The notes beneath the pieces were generated by a model. The model made no database searches. It saw only the letters and a program-made list of their open reading frames with translations, and was not told the DNA's origin. A program made the translations under genes and the position numbers. A stretch of DNA of 64,000 nucleotides from Diacronema lutheri (lineage: Eukaryota > Haptophyta > Pavlovophyceae > Pavlovales > Pavlovaceae): assembly GCA_019448385.1 (NCBI GenBank), contig JAGTXO010000048.1, positions 124,001-188,000 of the forward strand, in the 5' to 3' direction. This document shows positions 55,952 to 64,000 of the stretch, piece after piece. Numbering within the stretch: position 1 is the first letter of the stretch; each line of letters begins with the position of its first letter.

Positions 55952-56096
55952 GGCTGGGCCCAGAATTCCCGCGCTTCGCGCACGCTCCGTGTGGACGTCG
56001 ACGAGTTCGGCGGTGGCGATCCTTCCCCGCGGCGGGCGATGTGCGAAGCGAGGCGCGCGGCAGTGTGTTGCGCCAAGCGTGTCACCCTACGTTGCC

Positions 56097-56618
56097 ATGG
56101 GCGGCTCGAAGGAAGAAGAGGAGGAGGGCGAGAGAGGGGGCGACGACGACGACAAGAGCAGTGGTGCGCGAGCAGCGATGGCTTTGCGACGGACGACTGC
56201 AGCGAGCGCGACGCACGCGGCCGAGCCGACGCCGCCGCGCCGGGAGCTTGGGCACGCTCCTCACAGCTTGGAAAAGTCTGCTGCGGTCGCGGCGTGCTTC
56301 CCCGTCATGCCCGAGGCGTTGCTCGCCGGGCCCACCGGCGGCTTCTTCGCGACGCACCCTCGCGAACCGGCGCAGTCCGCGCCGGCTCGCGCGCGAGCAC
56401 AGCTTGCGCGCACGCAACCGCAGGCACAGCCCGTGCGCCAGCTCTGGCACAGCCCGTGCGCCAGCTCTGGCGTAGCCCGTGCGCCAGCTCTGGCACAGCC
56501 CGTGCGCCAGCTCTGGCGTATATACCGTGCGCGAGCTCATCGAACTGCGCCGGCGCGTCGCCGATGTCGCGAGCAGCGCCGTACCGCGCGACGGGTGATG
56601 GGCGCAGGTTGCGCTCGG

Positions 56619-56675
<57 letters not shown>

Positions 56676-56804
56676 GCCCTATGGTTCGTCTCGCCACGAT
56701 GGCGGCGCGTTGGCTTGGCGCACGACGCGCTCCGCACAACTTTCATTTGCGAGGGCTGCGCGCCGTGCTGGCCGCGCGCGCCGCACTGCGTGAGCCGCGC
56801 CTGA
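56097..56804 (+). CDS. Hypothetical gene, exon structure uncertain
   Basis: A good start context (gccATGggcggc) opens MGGSKEEEEEGERGGDDDD, then PVMPEALLAGPTGGFFATHP. After about 56420 the frame runs into 23-bp repeats. A convincing coding piece, YTVRELIELRRRVADVASSA, lies in another frame at 56521-56580, so an intron across the repeats is likely. It is followed by a donor-like GTGATG and a long GGC run. The family is not recognised and the 3' end is not resolved; the end given is the stop of the unspliced frame. It is possibly divergent from the gene at 55100-55951, with 145 nt between the starts. Confidence 0.3.
56424..56540 (+). repeat. 23-bp tandem repeats (four copies plus a diverged fifth)
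   Basis: Units start at 56424, 56447, 56470 and 56493 (GCACAGCCCGTGCGCCAG plus CTCTG). A fifth, diverged unit becomes the coding start TVRELI. Each unit carries CAG and GTGCGC, the acceptor and donor sequences used elsewhere in this window. Confidence 0.85.
56612..56675 (+). repeat. (GGC)n triplet tract
   Basis: About 20 near-perfect GGC triplets, interrupted once by GGT. Probably intronic or untranslated. Confidence 0.8.
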
Positions 56805-56876
56805 CCAATCCACGCGTGGACCAGCCGCGCCTGACCAATCCACACGTGGACCAGCCGCGCCTGACCAATCCACATG
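56795..56876 (+). repeat. 30-bp tandem repeat (2.7 copies)
   Basis: The unit CTGACCAATCCACGCGTGGA plus CCAGCCGCGC repeats at 56801, 56831 and 56861. It contains CCAAT-like and palindromic CCACGCGTGG parts. The surrounding 56805-57078 shows no other gene. Confidence 0.85.
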
Positions 56877-57078
56877 CTTTTGCCGATGGCGCGCTGAAAG
56901 CGGCGAATCCGCGCCCTACGTGTGAGCGCGGCCCGTTTGAGGCGCCGTCGAGGCGCCGTCTGGGGCAAGCCTGCTGCCGGCTGCGCCGATACGAATGTAC
57001 AAGGAGGGGGGGTGGGCCTGTCACCTCGGCGTCGCCCCCCCCCCCCCTCCCCCCCAACCGGGGTGGAGTCCCTCATCA

Positions 57079-57168
57079 TCACTCGGAGTAGCTGCGCACA
57101 TTGGCGTTGGCGCGCGGGGGGGGGGGGGGGGGGGTGGGGGGGGGGGGGGGGACATTGGCGTTGGCGCG

Positions 57169-57209
<41 letters not shown>

Positions 57210-57668
57210 AAGGTGCATCAGCGCGGGCGGTGGGCGCGCGCACAAGTGGCGCGACGCAGGGCTGCACTGACCGCGGCGAGCGGCGCGCGCAGCGCGTAGC
57301 GCGCGACCGCACCCAAAAAAGTTGACGCCGCCAAAGAGCGAGAGGCAGACGACGACGAGGAAGGGGACCATGAGGACGTACAGCGACGAGCCGTCCCATG
57401 CAAGGTTGTCGGGCACGTACTCCGTCTTGGGCGTGCGGTCCGCCTTGTACGCGGCGCGCTTCTCCTTGGTGAGCGGGCCGAGGTCGGTCAGGTCGTACTC
57501 ACCCTTGTCGCTGCCCTTCCCGCCAAAGATCATGCGCGCGCCGAGCGCGCCGTGCCGCGGCGCACGCCTCGCTGCGCACAGCGCCGACGGTGCGCGCGCC
57601 GACGGCGAGCACACGTGCGCCGAGGCCGTCACGACGAACAGGAGCAGCGTGAAGCGAATGATCGCCAT
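57079..57668 (-). CDS. Small membrane protein with plastid-type leader
   Basis: Two exons, 57668-57313 and 57091-57079, about 122 residues. The leader MAIIRFTLLLFVVTASAHVC is a signal peptide, followed by an Arg/Ser/Ala transit-like part (PSARAPSALCAARRAPRHG): the bipartite form used for secondary plastids. The mature part runs IFGGKGSDKGEYDLTDLGPL, KTEYVPDNLAWDGSSLYV, one transmembrane helix (VLMVPFLVVVCLSLFGGV) and NFFGYSE. The last exon is only 13 nt (C TAC TCC GAG TGA). The join (GTGCGG..GTGCGCAG, 221 nt) keeps phase and gives GGVNFFGYSE. The shape resembles small thylakoid photosystem subunits, but I do not recognise the family. It is head to head with the riboflavin kinase gene. Confidence 0.65.
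57099..57207. repeat. Long poly-G tracts with duplicated 26-bp unit inside an intron
   Basis: G runs at about 57116-57151 (one T inside) and 57171-57207 (37 G) are each preceded by ACATTGGCGTTGGCGCGC. On the minus strand they are poly-C tracts just before the acceptor of the small membrane protein gene. Confidence 0.85.
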
Positions 57669-57690
57669 CGTCTTTGGAGGGTGCGGGAAG

Positions 57691-58851
57691 ATGGCGATGC
57701 CACGGATGCGGGCCGTGATCTTCGACCTGGACGGCGTGCTCATCGACTCGGAGCGGCTGATGCACGAGGTGACGGGCGAGATCGTGCGCGAGCATTTTGG
57801 CAAGGCGTACGAGCCCGAGCGCTTTGCGGCGCTCCTCGGCCGCAGCCCGCGCGACGCGGTCGCCGAGCTGATCGCAGCGCTCGAGCTTCCGTGCTCGGTC
57901 GACGAGTACCTCGCGCTCTCGTCGCCGCGCCTCAACGAGAGGTGGGCGAGCGCCGCGCCGATCCCCGGGGCGGCCCGACTCGTGCGCCATCTGCACGCCC
58001 GCGGCGTGCCCATCGCCGTCGCGACGAGCTCGGAGCGGCCGTCGGTCGAGCGCAAGATGGGCGCGCACTCCGACTGGTTTGGGCTCTTCGCCGGGCGGGT
58101 TGTCACATCGACGGACGTGCCGGCGGCGAAGCCGGCGCCCGACGTCTTCCTGCGCGCGTGCTCGCTGCTGCCCGGCGCGATCGAGCCGAGCGAGTGCGTG
58201 GTGATCGAGGACTCGCCCAACGGGATCGTTGCCGCGCGCGCGGCGGGCATGCGCGCGGTCGCGCTCATCTCGGACAGCGTGCCCGTCGCCGCGTACGACG
58301 CGGCTGCGCCTAACGAGCGGCTGCTCTCGCTCTACGACGCCTCGCCGGCGACGTGGGGCCTGCCCCCCTTCGCCGACCGCGTAGCGCGCACTGTACCATG
58401 CGACGCGCCGCTCAGGTTGCGCGGCGAGGTCGTGCGCGGCTTCGGGCGCGGCTCGAAGGAGCTGGGCATCCCGACCGCCAACCTGCCCGCCGACGCGTAC
58501 GCCGAGCTGCTCTGCGCCGCCGCGTGCGGCATCTACCACGGCTGGGCGCAGGTGGACGACGGCCCCGTGCGCAAGATGGTCACGTCGGTCGGTCGCAACC
58601 CGTTCTACGGCAACAAGATGCGCACAGTCGAGCCGCACATCCTGCACGCCTTCTCGGACGACTTTTACGGCGCGACGCTCCGCCTCGTGATCGTCGGCTG
58701 GGTGCGCTCCGAGGCCAACTTTGAGAGCCTCGAAGCGCTCATCCGGGCGATCCGCGCGGACATTGAGACGGCTCGGGTGGCGCTCGATGAGCCCGTCTTC
58801 GCGGCCGCGAGGTCCGACGCCTTCTTCGTGCAGCCCGCAGCGAGCACGTGA
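57691..58851 (+). CDS. Bifunctional HAD phosphatase (FMN hydrolase) / riboflavin kinase
   Basis: 386 residues from ATG 57691 (MAMPRMRAVIFDLDGVLIDS). An upstream in-frame ATG (57658) would overlap the divergent gene's start. Residues ~1-225 are a HAD hydrolase with DLDG nucleophile motif I, VATSSERP motif II, the motif III Lys in AAKPAPDVF, and VVIEDSPNGIVAA motif IV. Residues ~243-386 are a riboflavin kinase: RGEVVRGFGRGSKELGIPTA, then NL, MVTSVGRNPFYGNKMRTVEP. The same fusion is known from plants (FMN/FHy), where it makes FMN from riboflavin and ATP and also hydrolyses FMN back. So this gene should set FMN levels. No clear targeting leader. No introns. Confidence 0.9.
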   Translation: MAMPRMRAVIFDLDGVLIDSERLMHEVTGEIVREHFGKAYEPERFAALLGRSPRDAVAELIAALELPCSVDEYLALSSPRLNERWASAAPIPGAARLVRHLHARGVPIAVATSSERPSVERKMGAHSDWFGLFAGRVVTSTDVPAAKPAPDVFLRACSLLPGAIEPSECVVIEDSPNGIVAARAAGMRAVALISDSVPVAAYDAAAPNERLLSLYDASPATWGLPPFADRVARTVPCDAPLRLRGEVVRGFGRGSKELGIPTANLPADAYAELLCAAACGIYHGWAQVDDGPVRKMVTSVGRNPFYGNKMRTVEPHILHAFSDDFYGATLRLVIVGWVRSEANFESLEALIRAIRADIETARVALDEPVFAAARSDAFFVQPAAST

Positions 58852-58878
58852 CGTTGCACGTACCGTCGGCAGGGCCGT

Positions 58879-58903
58879 GGGGGGGGGGGGGGGGGGGGGG
58901 GGG
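58879..58903. repeat. Poly-G homopolymer tract
   Basis: 25 consecutive G in the 122-nt gap between the riboflavin kinase stop and the likely start of the P450-lipoxygenase gene. Confidence 0.9.
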
Positions 58904-58973
58904 CGGCCTGACCCTGACAGTGACAGGCCGTCCACCGCCACATTTTGAAACGCCCTGCTGTGGGCAATCTCGC

Positions 58974-61900
58974 ATGCCCTCCGACACGGACACCGGGCGC
59001 AAACGCACCGTCGACCGGAGCCAGCCGCCGTCCTTACGGCCGCTCGACGGGTCGCGCGTGCATTTTGACCTCGCCGCGGCCAAGCCTGCACGCACCTGCG
59101 TGGCAATGATGCCGGGGTCCGAGGCCGAGGCCGTCGGAGCCGCGGCCACGCCCGCCTCGTCGCTCGACGCACCGCCCGCGCGCGCGCCGCTGCGCACACC
59201 GCCGCCCCCGCCGCGGGACCCGCGCCCGCGCCCGGCGCGAGGCCTGCCGCTTTCCGCCTCGCCCGCCTCACCGTCTCGTCCCCCGCCGGCGTCAGTAGTA
59301 CCGCCACCGCCGCCGCTTCCGCCGCCTCTGCTTCCGCCGCCTCCGTACGCGCTCGAGCGGTCGCCGTCGAGCCGGATCTACGGGCTGCGCGTCTCGGGTG
59401 CGCTCTCGCGCTTCGTCGCGCTCGCCGCGCTGCTCGTCGCGTTTGTCGGCGTGGTGCGTTGTCCCGCCGGGCGCGAGGGCCTCGCGCGCGTCGACATTGC
59501 CCTACGCTGGCGGTTCGCATCGCTGCACGTGCGTGACGGCCACGAGCCATCCGCGTGGCGCAGGGCGGTGCAGCTCGCCGTGCGCACGGCGCTCGGCGCG
59601 TGCGTCGGCGTGCCGATCGCGGTGGCGACGGGCGGCGACCCGCTCGCGCACATGGAGACATACGCGCGCGCGGCGGACGGCGGCGCGTTCCCATTCCGCG
59701 ACGGCGTCGCGCTCGGCTCCCACGACGAGGTCTCGGCGGTCGTCGGCGGTGCACACCAGCCGCGCCGTCCGACGGTGCTCGCGCATCCGCTGCTCGTTGC
59801 CGACCCGATCGCGCGCGAGTGCATGCGGCGTGACACGCTCATCTTCGTGCCGTCGGGCCCGCAGCACGCCGCGATCCGCGCCGCCGTGCGTGAGGCGGTG
59901 CCGGGTTTTGGGCGGGCGGGGGCTGCGCCCGACTTGCATGCGCCAAGCGGCGAGGGCGGCGGTGGCTGCGCGGGGCAGACCGACGCGCTCGCGGCGTGCG
60001 CGCCGGTGCGATCGGTGCGCGAGCTGCTCGGCGTGGTGCCTGGCCAACCGCTCAACGTTTCGGCCGTGCGGCGGATCGTGCTGAGCACCCTTTTTGAAAG
60101 GATGATGGGCGTTACACCCGCGGAGGGCGTGCTGCAGCAGATGGAGAGCTATTACGCCAGCCTGCCGCTCTGCCTGCTCGGCGTGCGCAAGGAGCGGACG
60201 CGCGAGGCGCGCGAGGCGACCGCCGCCGCCGTGCTCGCCTCGCCCACCGGCGAGCGCGTGCGCGCCATCTGCGCGCGCGACGGGTGCCACGCGACGGCGC
60301 TCGCGCAGCAGCTCGCGGACGGCTTGCTCTTCGCGGGCGGGTACGGCACGACGCACCTCGCGCTGCACACGCTCGAGCGTATCCGTGTCGACCCGTCGCG
60401 CATGGTGCCCCTCTGGCGGCGCGACCCGCTCGCCTTTGCGCACGAGAGCGCGCGGCTCGACCCGTCCGTGCTGTCCGTGACCGCGCTCGCGCCGGCCGGC
60501 GGCGCGGTCGTGCGCACGGCCGACCGCGGCGTGGTGCGGCTCGCGGAGGGCGTGCCGATGCAGCTGCTCCTCTCGCACGCGAACCGCGACCCGGCCGTCT
60601 TTCCCAAGCCGCTCCTCTTCGACCCTACGCGGCCCAACCTGGGCAAGGCGAGGCGCGGCGACGCGCGCGCGCGCGCGCGCGCGCGCGCGCGCTGCGCGCG
60701 CGCCGCCCACGCGACGGCAGCGCGCGCCGCCCCGCCCGCCCGTCGTCCCGCCGCGGTGCGCGCAGGTCCTTTCGTGGAACGGTCTGCTCTCGTCTGTAAG
60801 TCATGGCGTCGCACCACGTGGGTGCATCGGGTACACCCTCTCTGCCGAGATTGTACTGCAGCTCGTGAGCGCCGGCCTGCCCGCCGAGATCGACCCGCCG
60901 TCGCCCGCCGTCGCGAGCGGCGCGCAGCTCGCGGACGAAGCACGGCTCGCGCACGCCACGCGGCAGGCGGGCGGCGCGCCGCCGGACGGCGCGGCGGGCG
61001 ACGGGCGACGGCGCGCCGTGCTGCGCACCGCGTACCTCGCGTGGGGCCTCGCGTGCGTGCTGGGCGGCACGGTGCTTCCGACGCTGCTCGCGAGCTTTGG
61101 CGGCCCCGCGACGAGCTGCGTGTGCATCTTCTGCAACGCGCAGCAGGCGGTGGTCCTCGGTTGGCTCGCGCGCGCGCAGCATCTGCGCGTCGCGGACATA
61201 TACGTGCCCGGTTCGTCCGGCCTCGTCGAGGTGAAGAACGCGCTCGCGCTCGTCGAGTACGCGGGCTACTGCGGCTGCGCGGTCGCGTGGCTACGGCTGT
61301 GGCTCACGCTCAAGCACCACGCGCTCGGATCGGCGCAGGCCGAGTCGCTCGCCGAGAGCGCGGCAGCGTACCGGATGTGCGCGGCGGTGCTCCTCCTCGT
61401 CGGCGCGCTGCACGCGCAGCTCGGCAGCGCGCTCGACGCGGGCGTGTACTACGCGGTGTGCCTCGCCGCCTTCCTGCCCGCGAGCCTGCTCAGCCTCGGC
61501 GCGGCGCTCGTCTTCTGGCGAGACCACGGCAGACATCGCGTTCTCCTCCTCTGCTCGGCGCAAGCCGCCTTCTCCGCGGCCAACCTGCTCTGCGACGCGC
61601 TCGGCCACGGCAGGCCGCTCGATGCGCTCCTCGCGCAGCTCGGCGTCGGCGTCGGTGCGGCGGTCGGCGCGCAGCACGGCGACACGGCGGTTGCGTCCAT
61701 CGTGGCAAGTGTCTTCTCGTGTACGCTGCTCGGTAGCATGTTCGTCTCAGCGGCGGCGATGGACGGTGAGCTGCTGCGCGCCTACGACTACGCCTATCCG
61801 ACGGCTCGCACGCTCCGTACGCTCCTCTCGTTCAAGCAGACGCTGCCGCTGCTGATCGTCGCGCTCACGATCGGCACGCACACACTCGTGCTTCCCCTCC

Positions 61901-64000
61901 TCACCGCCGACGCCGCGCGCTGCTCGAGCGAGCGCGCCGAGCTTGAGACGCACGCCTCGCTCGTCGCGCAATGCGAAGATCCCGCCGCACCCGCCACCGC
62001 CACCGCCGCCGACGCGATCGACGCGCGGCGAGACGGCGGCAGCGTAAGCGGCACGCCGCCATCATTATCATTACTCGGCAGCCCATCGATGGCGGCGCCG
62101 CCATCATTACTCGGCAGCCCATCGATGGCGGCGCGCCTGCCCGCCGGGTGCGCGGCGGACCCGACGGGCGCGCTCGACGCGCACACGCGCCTCTACTTTG
62201 CGCTGATCCGGACGCTCGACGACGGCGTGCAGCCGGACGCGTCGGTTGTTCGGCCGCCAATCGAGACGGGCGGCTCGGCTCTGCCTGCGCTCGACCTGTT
62301 CCCCGGGCTGCGCGTGCCCACCTACGACGAGGACGAGGATCTGGATACGGCCTCGTCCCTTGTCAACCAGCTCTTCGACGCGTACGTGCGCTCGGCGCCC
62401 TTCTTCCCGCTCGCAGACTCGGCTGTCGGCTGGGTGCCAACCGACGCCGCCGCCGCGGCGCTCGACGGCCAGCTGCCGCTCGGTGGCGCGTGGGTGGCGG
62501 GCGGCGGCGCGGGCGGTGGCGGGCGCGCGGCCGCGCACGCCGCGCGGCCGGCGCAGCCGCCCGCCTCGGCTGCGGCTGCGGTCGAGGCGGCCGCGCGCGC
62601 CGTCGACGGCGAGGTGCGTGCGCTGATGGTCCGGCTGTCCGGACGGATGCTGCCCGAGCCGCTTTACGACTATGCGCATGCGCTCGGCGGAGAAGGAGAA
62701 GGAGAAGGAGGGGGGCACCCGCTCCTCACGGATGCGGCCCTCGCGCACATCGCCTTTGGCGGCATTGGCGCACACCTGCCGCGCCGCGCGCGCGCGCCGC
62801 CCGCCGTCGCGCTCGCCGCCGCCGCCGATGGCAGCGATGGCAGCGATGGCGGCGGTGGCGGCGATGGCGGCGGTGGCGGCGATGGCGGCGATGGCAGCGG
62901 TGGCGGCGATGGCGGCGGTGGCGGCGCGTGCGCGGTGCGCGCGGTACCCGAGGGCGCCGCCTTTGAGCTGGACATGTCGTGGATGTGCGCGCTGAGCGTG
63001 CGGCCTGGCTTCGAGCGGTATGGCGCCGTCGCCTTCTTCGACGGCGCGCAGCGCCCGCTCGCCATCTGGTGGAGCCACGCCGGCGTGCTCGTGCGGCCGG
63101 GTGGGGCGCGCCGCGCGCCAACGCGCGCCGCGTGCGCCGCGCGCCGCGCGCCGATCGCGCGGCGCGCGTCACGCGGCCGCGCGCCGTCGCGCTTTGCCGC
63201 GCCGCGCCGCGCTGCGCAGGCGACGCGGCGTGGGCGCACGCCAAGTGGGCGTGGCGCTCGTCCGTGCTGTCGGGCGTGACGCTGCGCGAGCACCTGACGA
63301 TCGTGCACCTCGTCGTCGGCAACGCGCTCGTCACGACCACGCGCGAGCAGCTGCGCGCCTCGCACCCGGTGCGCCGCCTGCTCAAGCCGTTCACGTACCG
63401 CACGGTGGCGGTCAACCGCGGCGCGCGCAACCTGCTCACGTCGGAGCTCTCGCTGCTGCACCGCGCCGTCGCGCTCGACGCGGCCGGTCTGCACGCCGCG
63501 TTCAACGCGTCGATCTCTCTCGCGCGCGCACAGCTCGACCCGCTCTCCGATGCGCTGCTCGGCGCGGCGGAGCCGCCGCTGCGCGTGAGCCCGAGCGCCA
63601 CGCCGTTCGCGCACGACGCGGCCGCGTTCCGTGCAGTCGTGCGCCGCATGGTCAGCGCGTACGTGCTCGAGTATTACGAGAGCGACCAGGCGCTCCTCGA
63701 CGACACGCAGCTGCGCGCCTTCTGGACGGCCCTGCGCGCGTGGTTCGCGCGGCTGCCCGCGCTCGCCGACGGCGGCGAGGTGGTGGAGGGCGCGTGGCCG
63801 CTGCAGCGCACGCGCGCGCGCACGCCGCGCGAGACGCTCGTCGATGCGCTCACGTCGCTCGTCGTGCACGTGACGGCCGTGCACAAGCACGTCGGCCCGG
63901 CGGGCGAGTACGTGCGCGATCCGCGGTACGCGGGCGCGAAGATCCGGCCGGGCGCGGAGGTGGCGGACGTGCAGGCGGCCGTGCAGGTCCTGTCGATCGC
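58974..64000 (+). CDS. Cytochrome P450 (CYP74-like) - polytopic membrane - lipoxygenase fusion (3' partial)
   Basis: Exons 58974-60647, 60766-63100 and 63220 to beyond the window. Introns are GCGAGG..GCGCAG (118 nt) and GTGGGG..GCGCAG (119 nt), both in phase. Start MPSDTDTGRKRTVDRS; then a Pro-rich stretch and an anchor (FVALAALLVAFVGVV). P450 part: E-x-x-R in AHESARLDP (60444), NRDPAVFPKPLLFDPTRPN, VLSWNGLLSSVSHG and the Cys-ligand loop APRGCIGY (Cys codon 60823). The SWNG and I-helix features recall the CYP74 clan (allene oxide/hydroperoxide metabolism). About eight hydrophobic segments follow (61010-61910). The lipoxygenase part has AVAFFDGAQRPLAIWWSHAG, then WAHAKWAWRSS, iron-ligand HxxxxH in REHLTIVH, LRASHPVRRLLKPFTYRTV, VLEYYESDQALLDDTQLRAF and VTAVHKHVG. 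It probably makes a fatty-acid hydroperoxide and rearranges it. Confidence 0.75.
62062..62130 (+). repeat. 36-bp direct duplication in the linker before the lipoxygenase domain
   Basis: The stretch encoding SLLGSPSMAA occurs twice in a row (from about 62065 and 62100) in a low-complexity linker between the last hydrophobic segment and the lipoxygenase part. Confidence 0.8.
62820..62932 (+). repeat. GGC/GAT hexamer minisatellite coding a Gly/Asp/Ser linker
   Basis: Repeats of GATGGC and GGTGGC encode a flexible Gly/Asp/Ser-rich loop inserted in the lipoxygenase domain just before CAVRAVPEGAAFELDM. It resembles the GAT/GGC repeat insert in the Misato gene (39570-39665). Confidence 0.8.

Noticed and set aside
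56510-56530. TATA box (GTATATAC)
   Set aside because: It lies in the last unit of the 23-bp repeat next to coding-like sequence. No gene start fits downstream.

Overview
The window looks like nuclear DNA from a GC-rich, gene-dense unicellular alga. A haptophyte-like organism (prymnesiophyte or pavlovophyte) fits best. The reasons are short introns of about 100-220 nt with GT-AG and GC-AG ends, a polycomb RING protein, a kinesin-II subunit, a metaxin, a hydroxyproline arabinosyltransferase, and a small protein with a signal-plus-transit leader of the kind used by secondary plastids. I cannot fix the species from sequence alone. Gene spacing is tiny: some divergent start codons lie only 12-22 nt apart.

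Layout. (1) 1-33,321: three giant, nearly intron-free reading frames, all + strand, made of ~31-residue Trp-containing helical units that fit the Sfi1 centrin-binding consensus. The first is cut by the left edge. Two of them share a homogenised tandem array built from 372-bp modules with an optional 459-bp insert. (2) 33,400-42,600: YwbE-like protein, BAH-domain protein (-), KAP3 kinesin-II accessory subunit (four exons reconstructed), Misato-like protein, and hydroxyproline O-arabinosyltransferase. (3) 42,600-49,400: a fusion of a Gfo/Idh/MocA dehydrogenase with an FAD aldonolactone-oxidase (-), head to head with a secreted GH3 beta-glucosidase, then a cyclodeaminase/cyclohydrolase and a SpoU methyltransferase. 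(4) 49,500-55,100: metaxin (-) head to head with a phytanoyl-CoA-dioxygenase-like protein, a PCGF-type RING/RAWUL protein (-), a ~720-bp inverted copy of their shared 3' junction, and a mitochondrial-type HMG-box protein. (5) 55,100-64,000: two hypothetical genes, a small plastid-type membrane protein (-) head to head with a bifunctional HAD phosphatase/riboflavin kinase, and a very long gene joining a cytochrome P450 (CYP74-like), a polytopic membrane region and a lipoxygenase, cut by the right edge.

How the genes may work together. The Sfi1-like giants, KAP3 and Misato all concern centrin, tubulin or flagellar structures. The giants could be scaffolds of a Ca2+-responsive centrin fibre, but that is inference. 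The P450-membrane-lipoxygenase protein could make and convert fatty-acid hydroperoxides in one polypeptide and is the strongest candidate for an undescribed system here. The other genes look like ordinary housekeeping functions packed tightly together. Intron and exon joins were worked out by hand from reading frame and family similarity, and none has transcript support.
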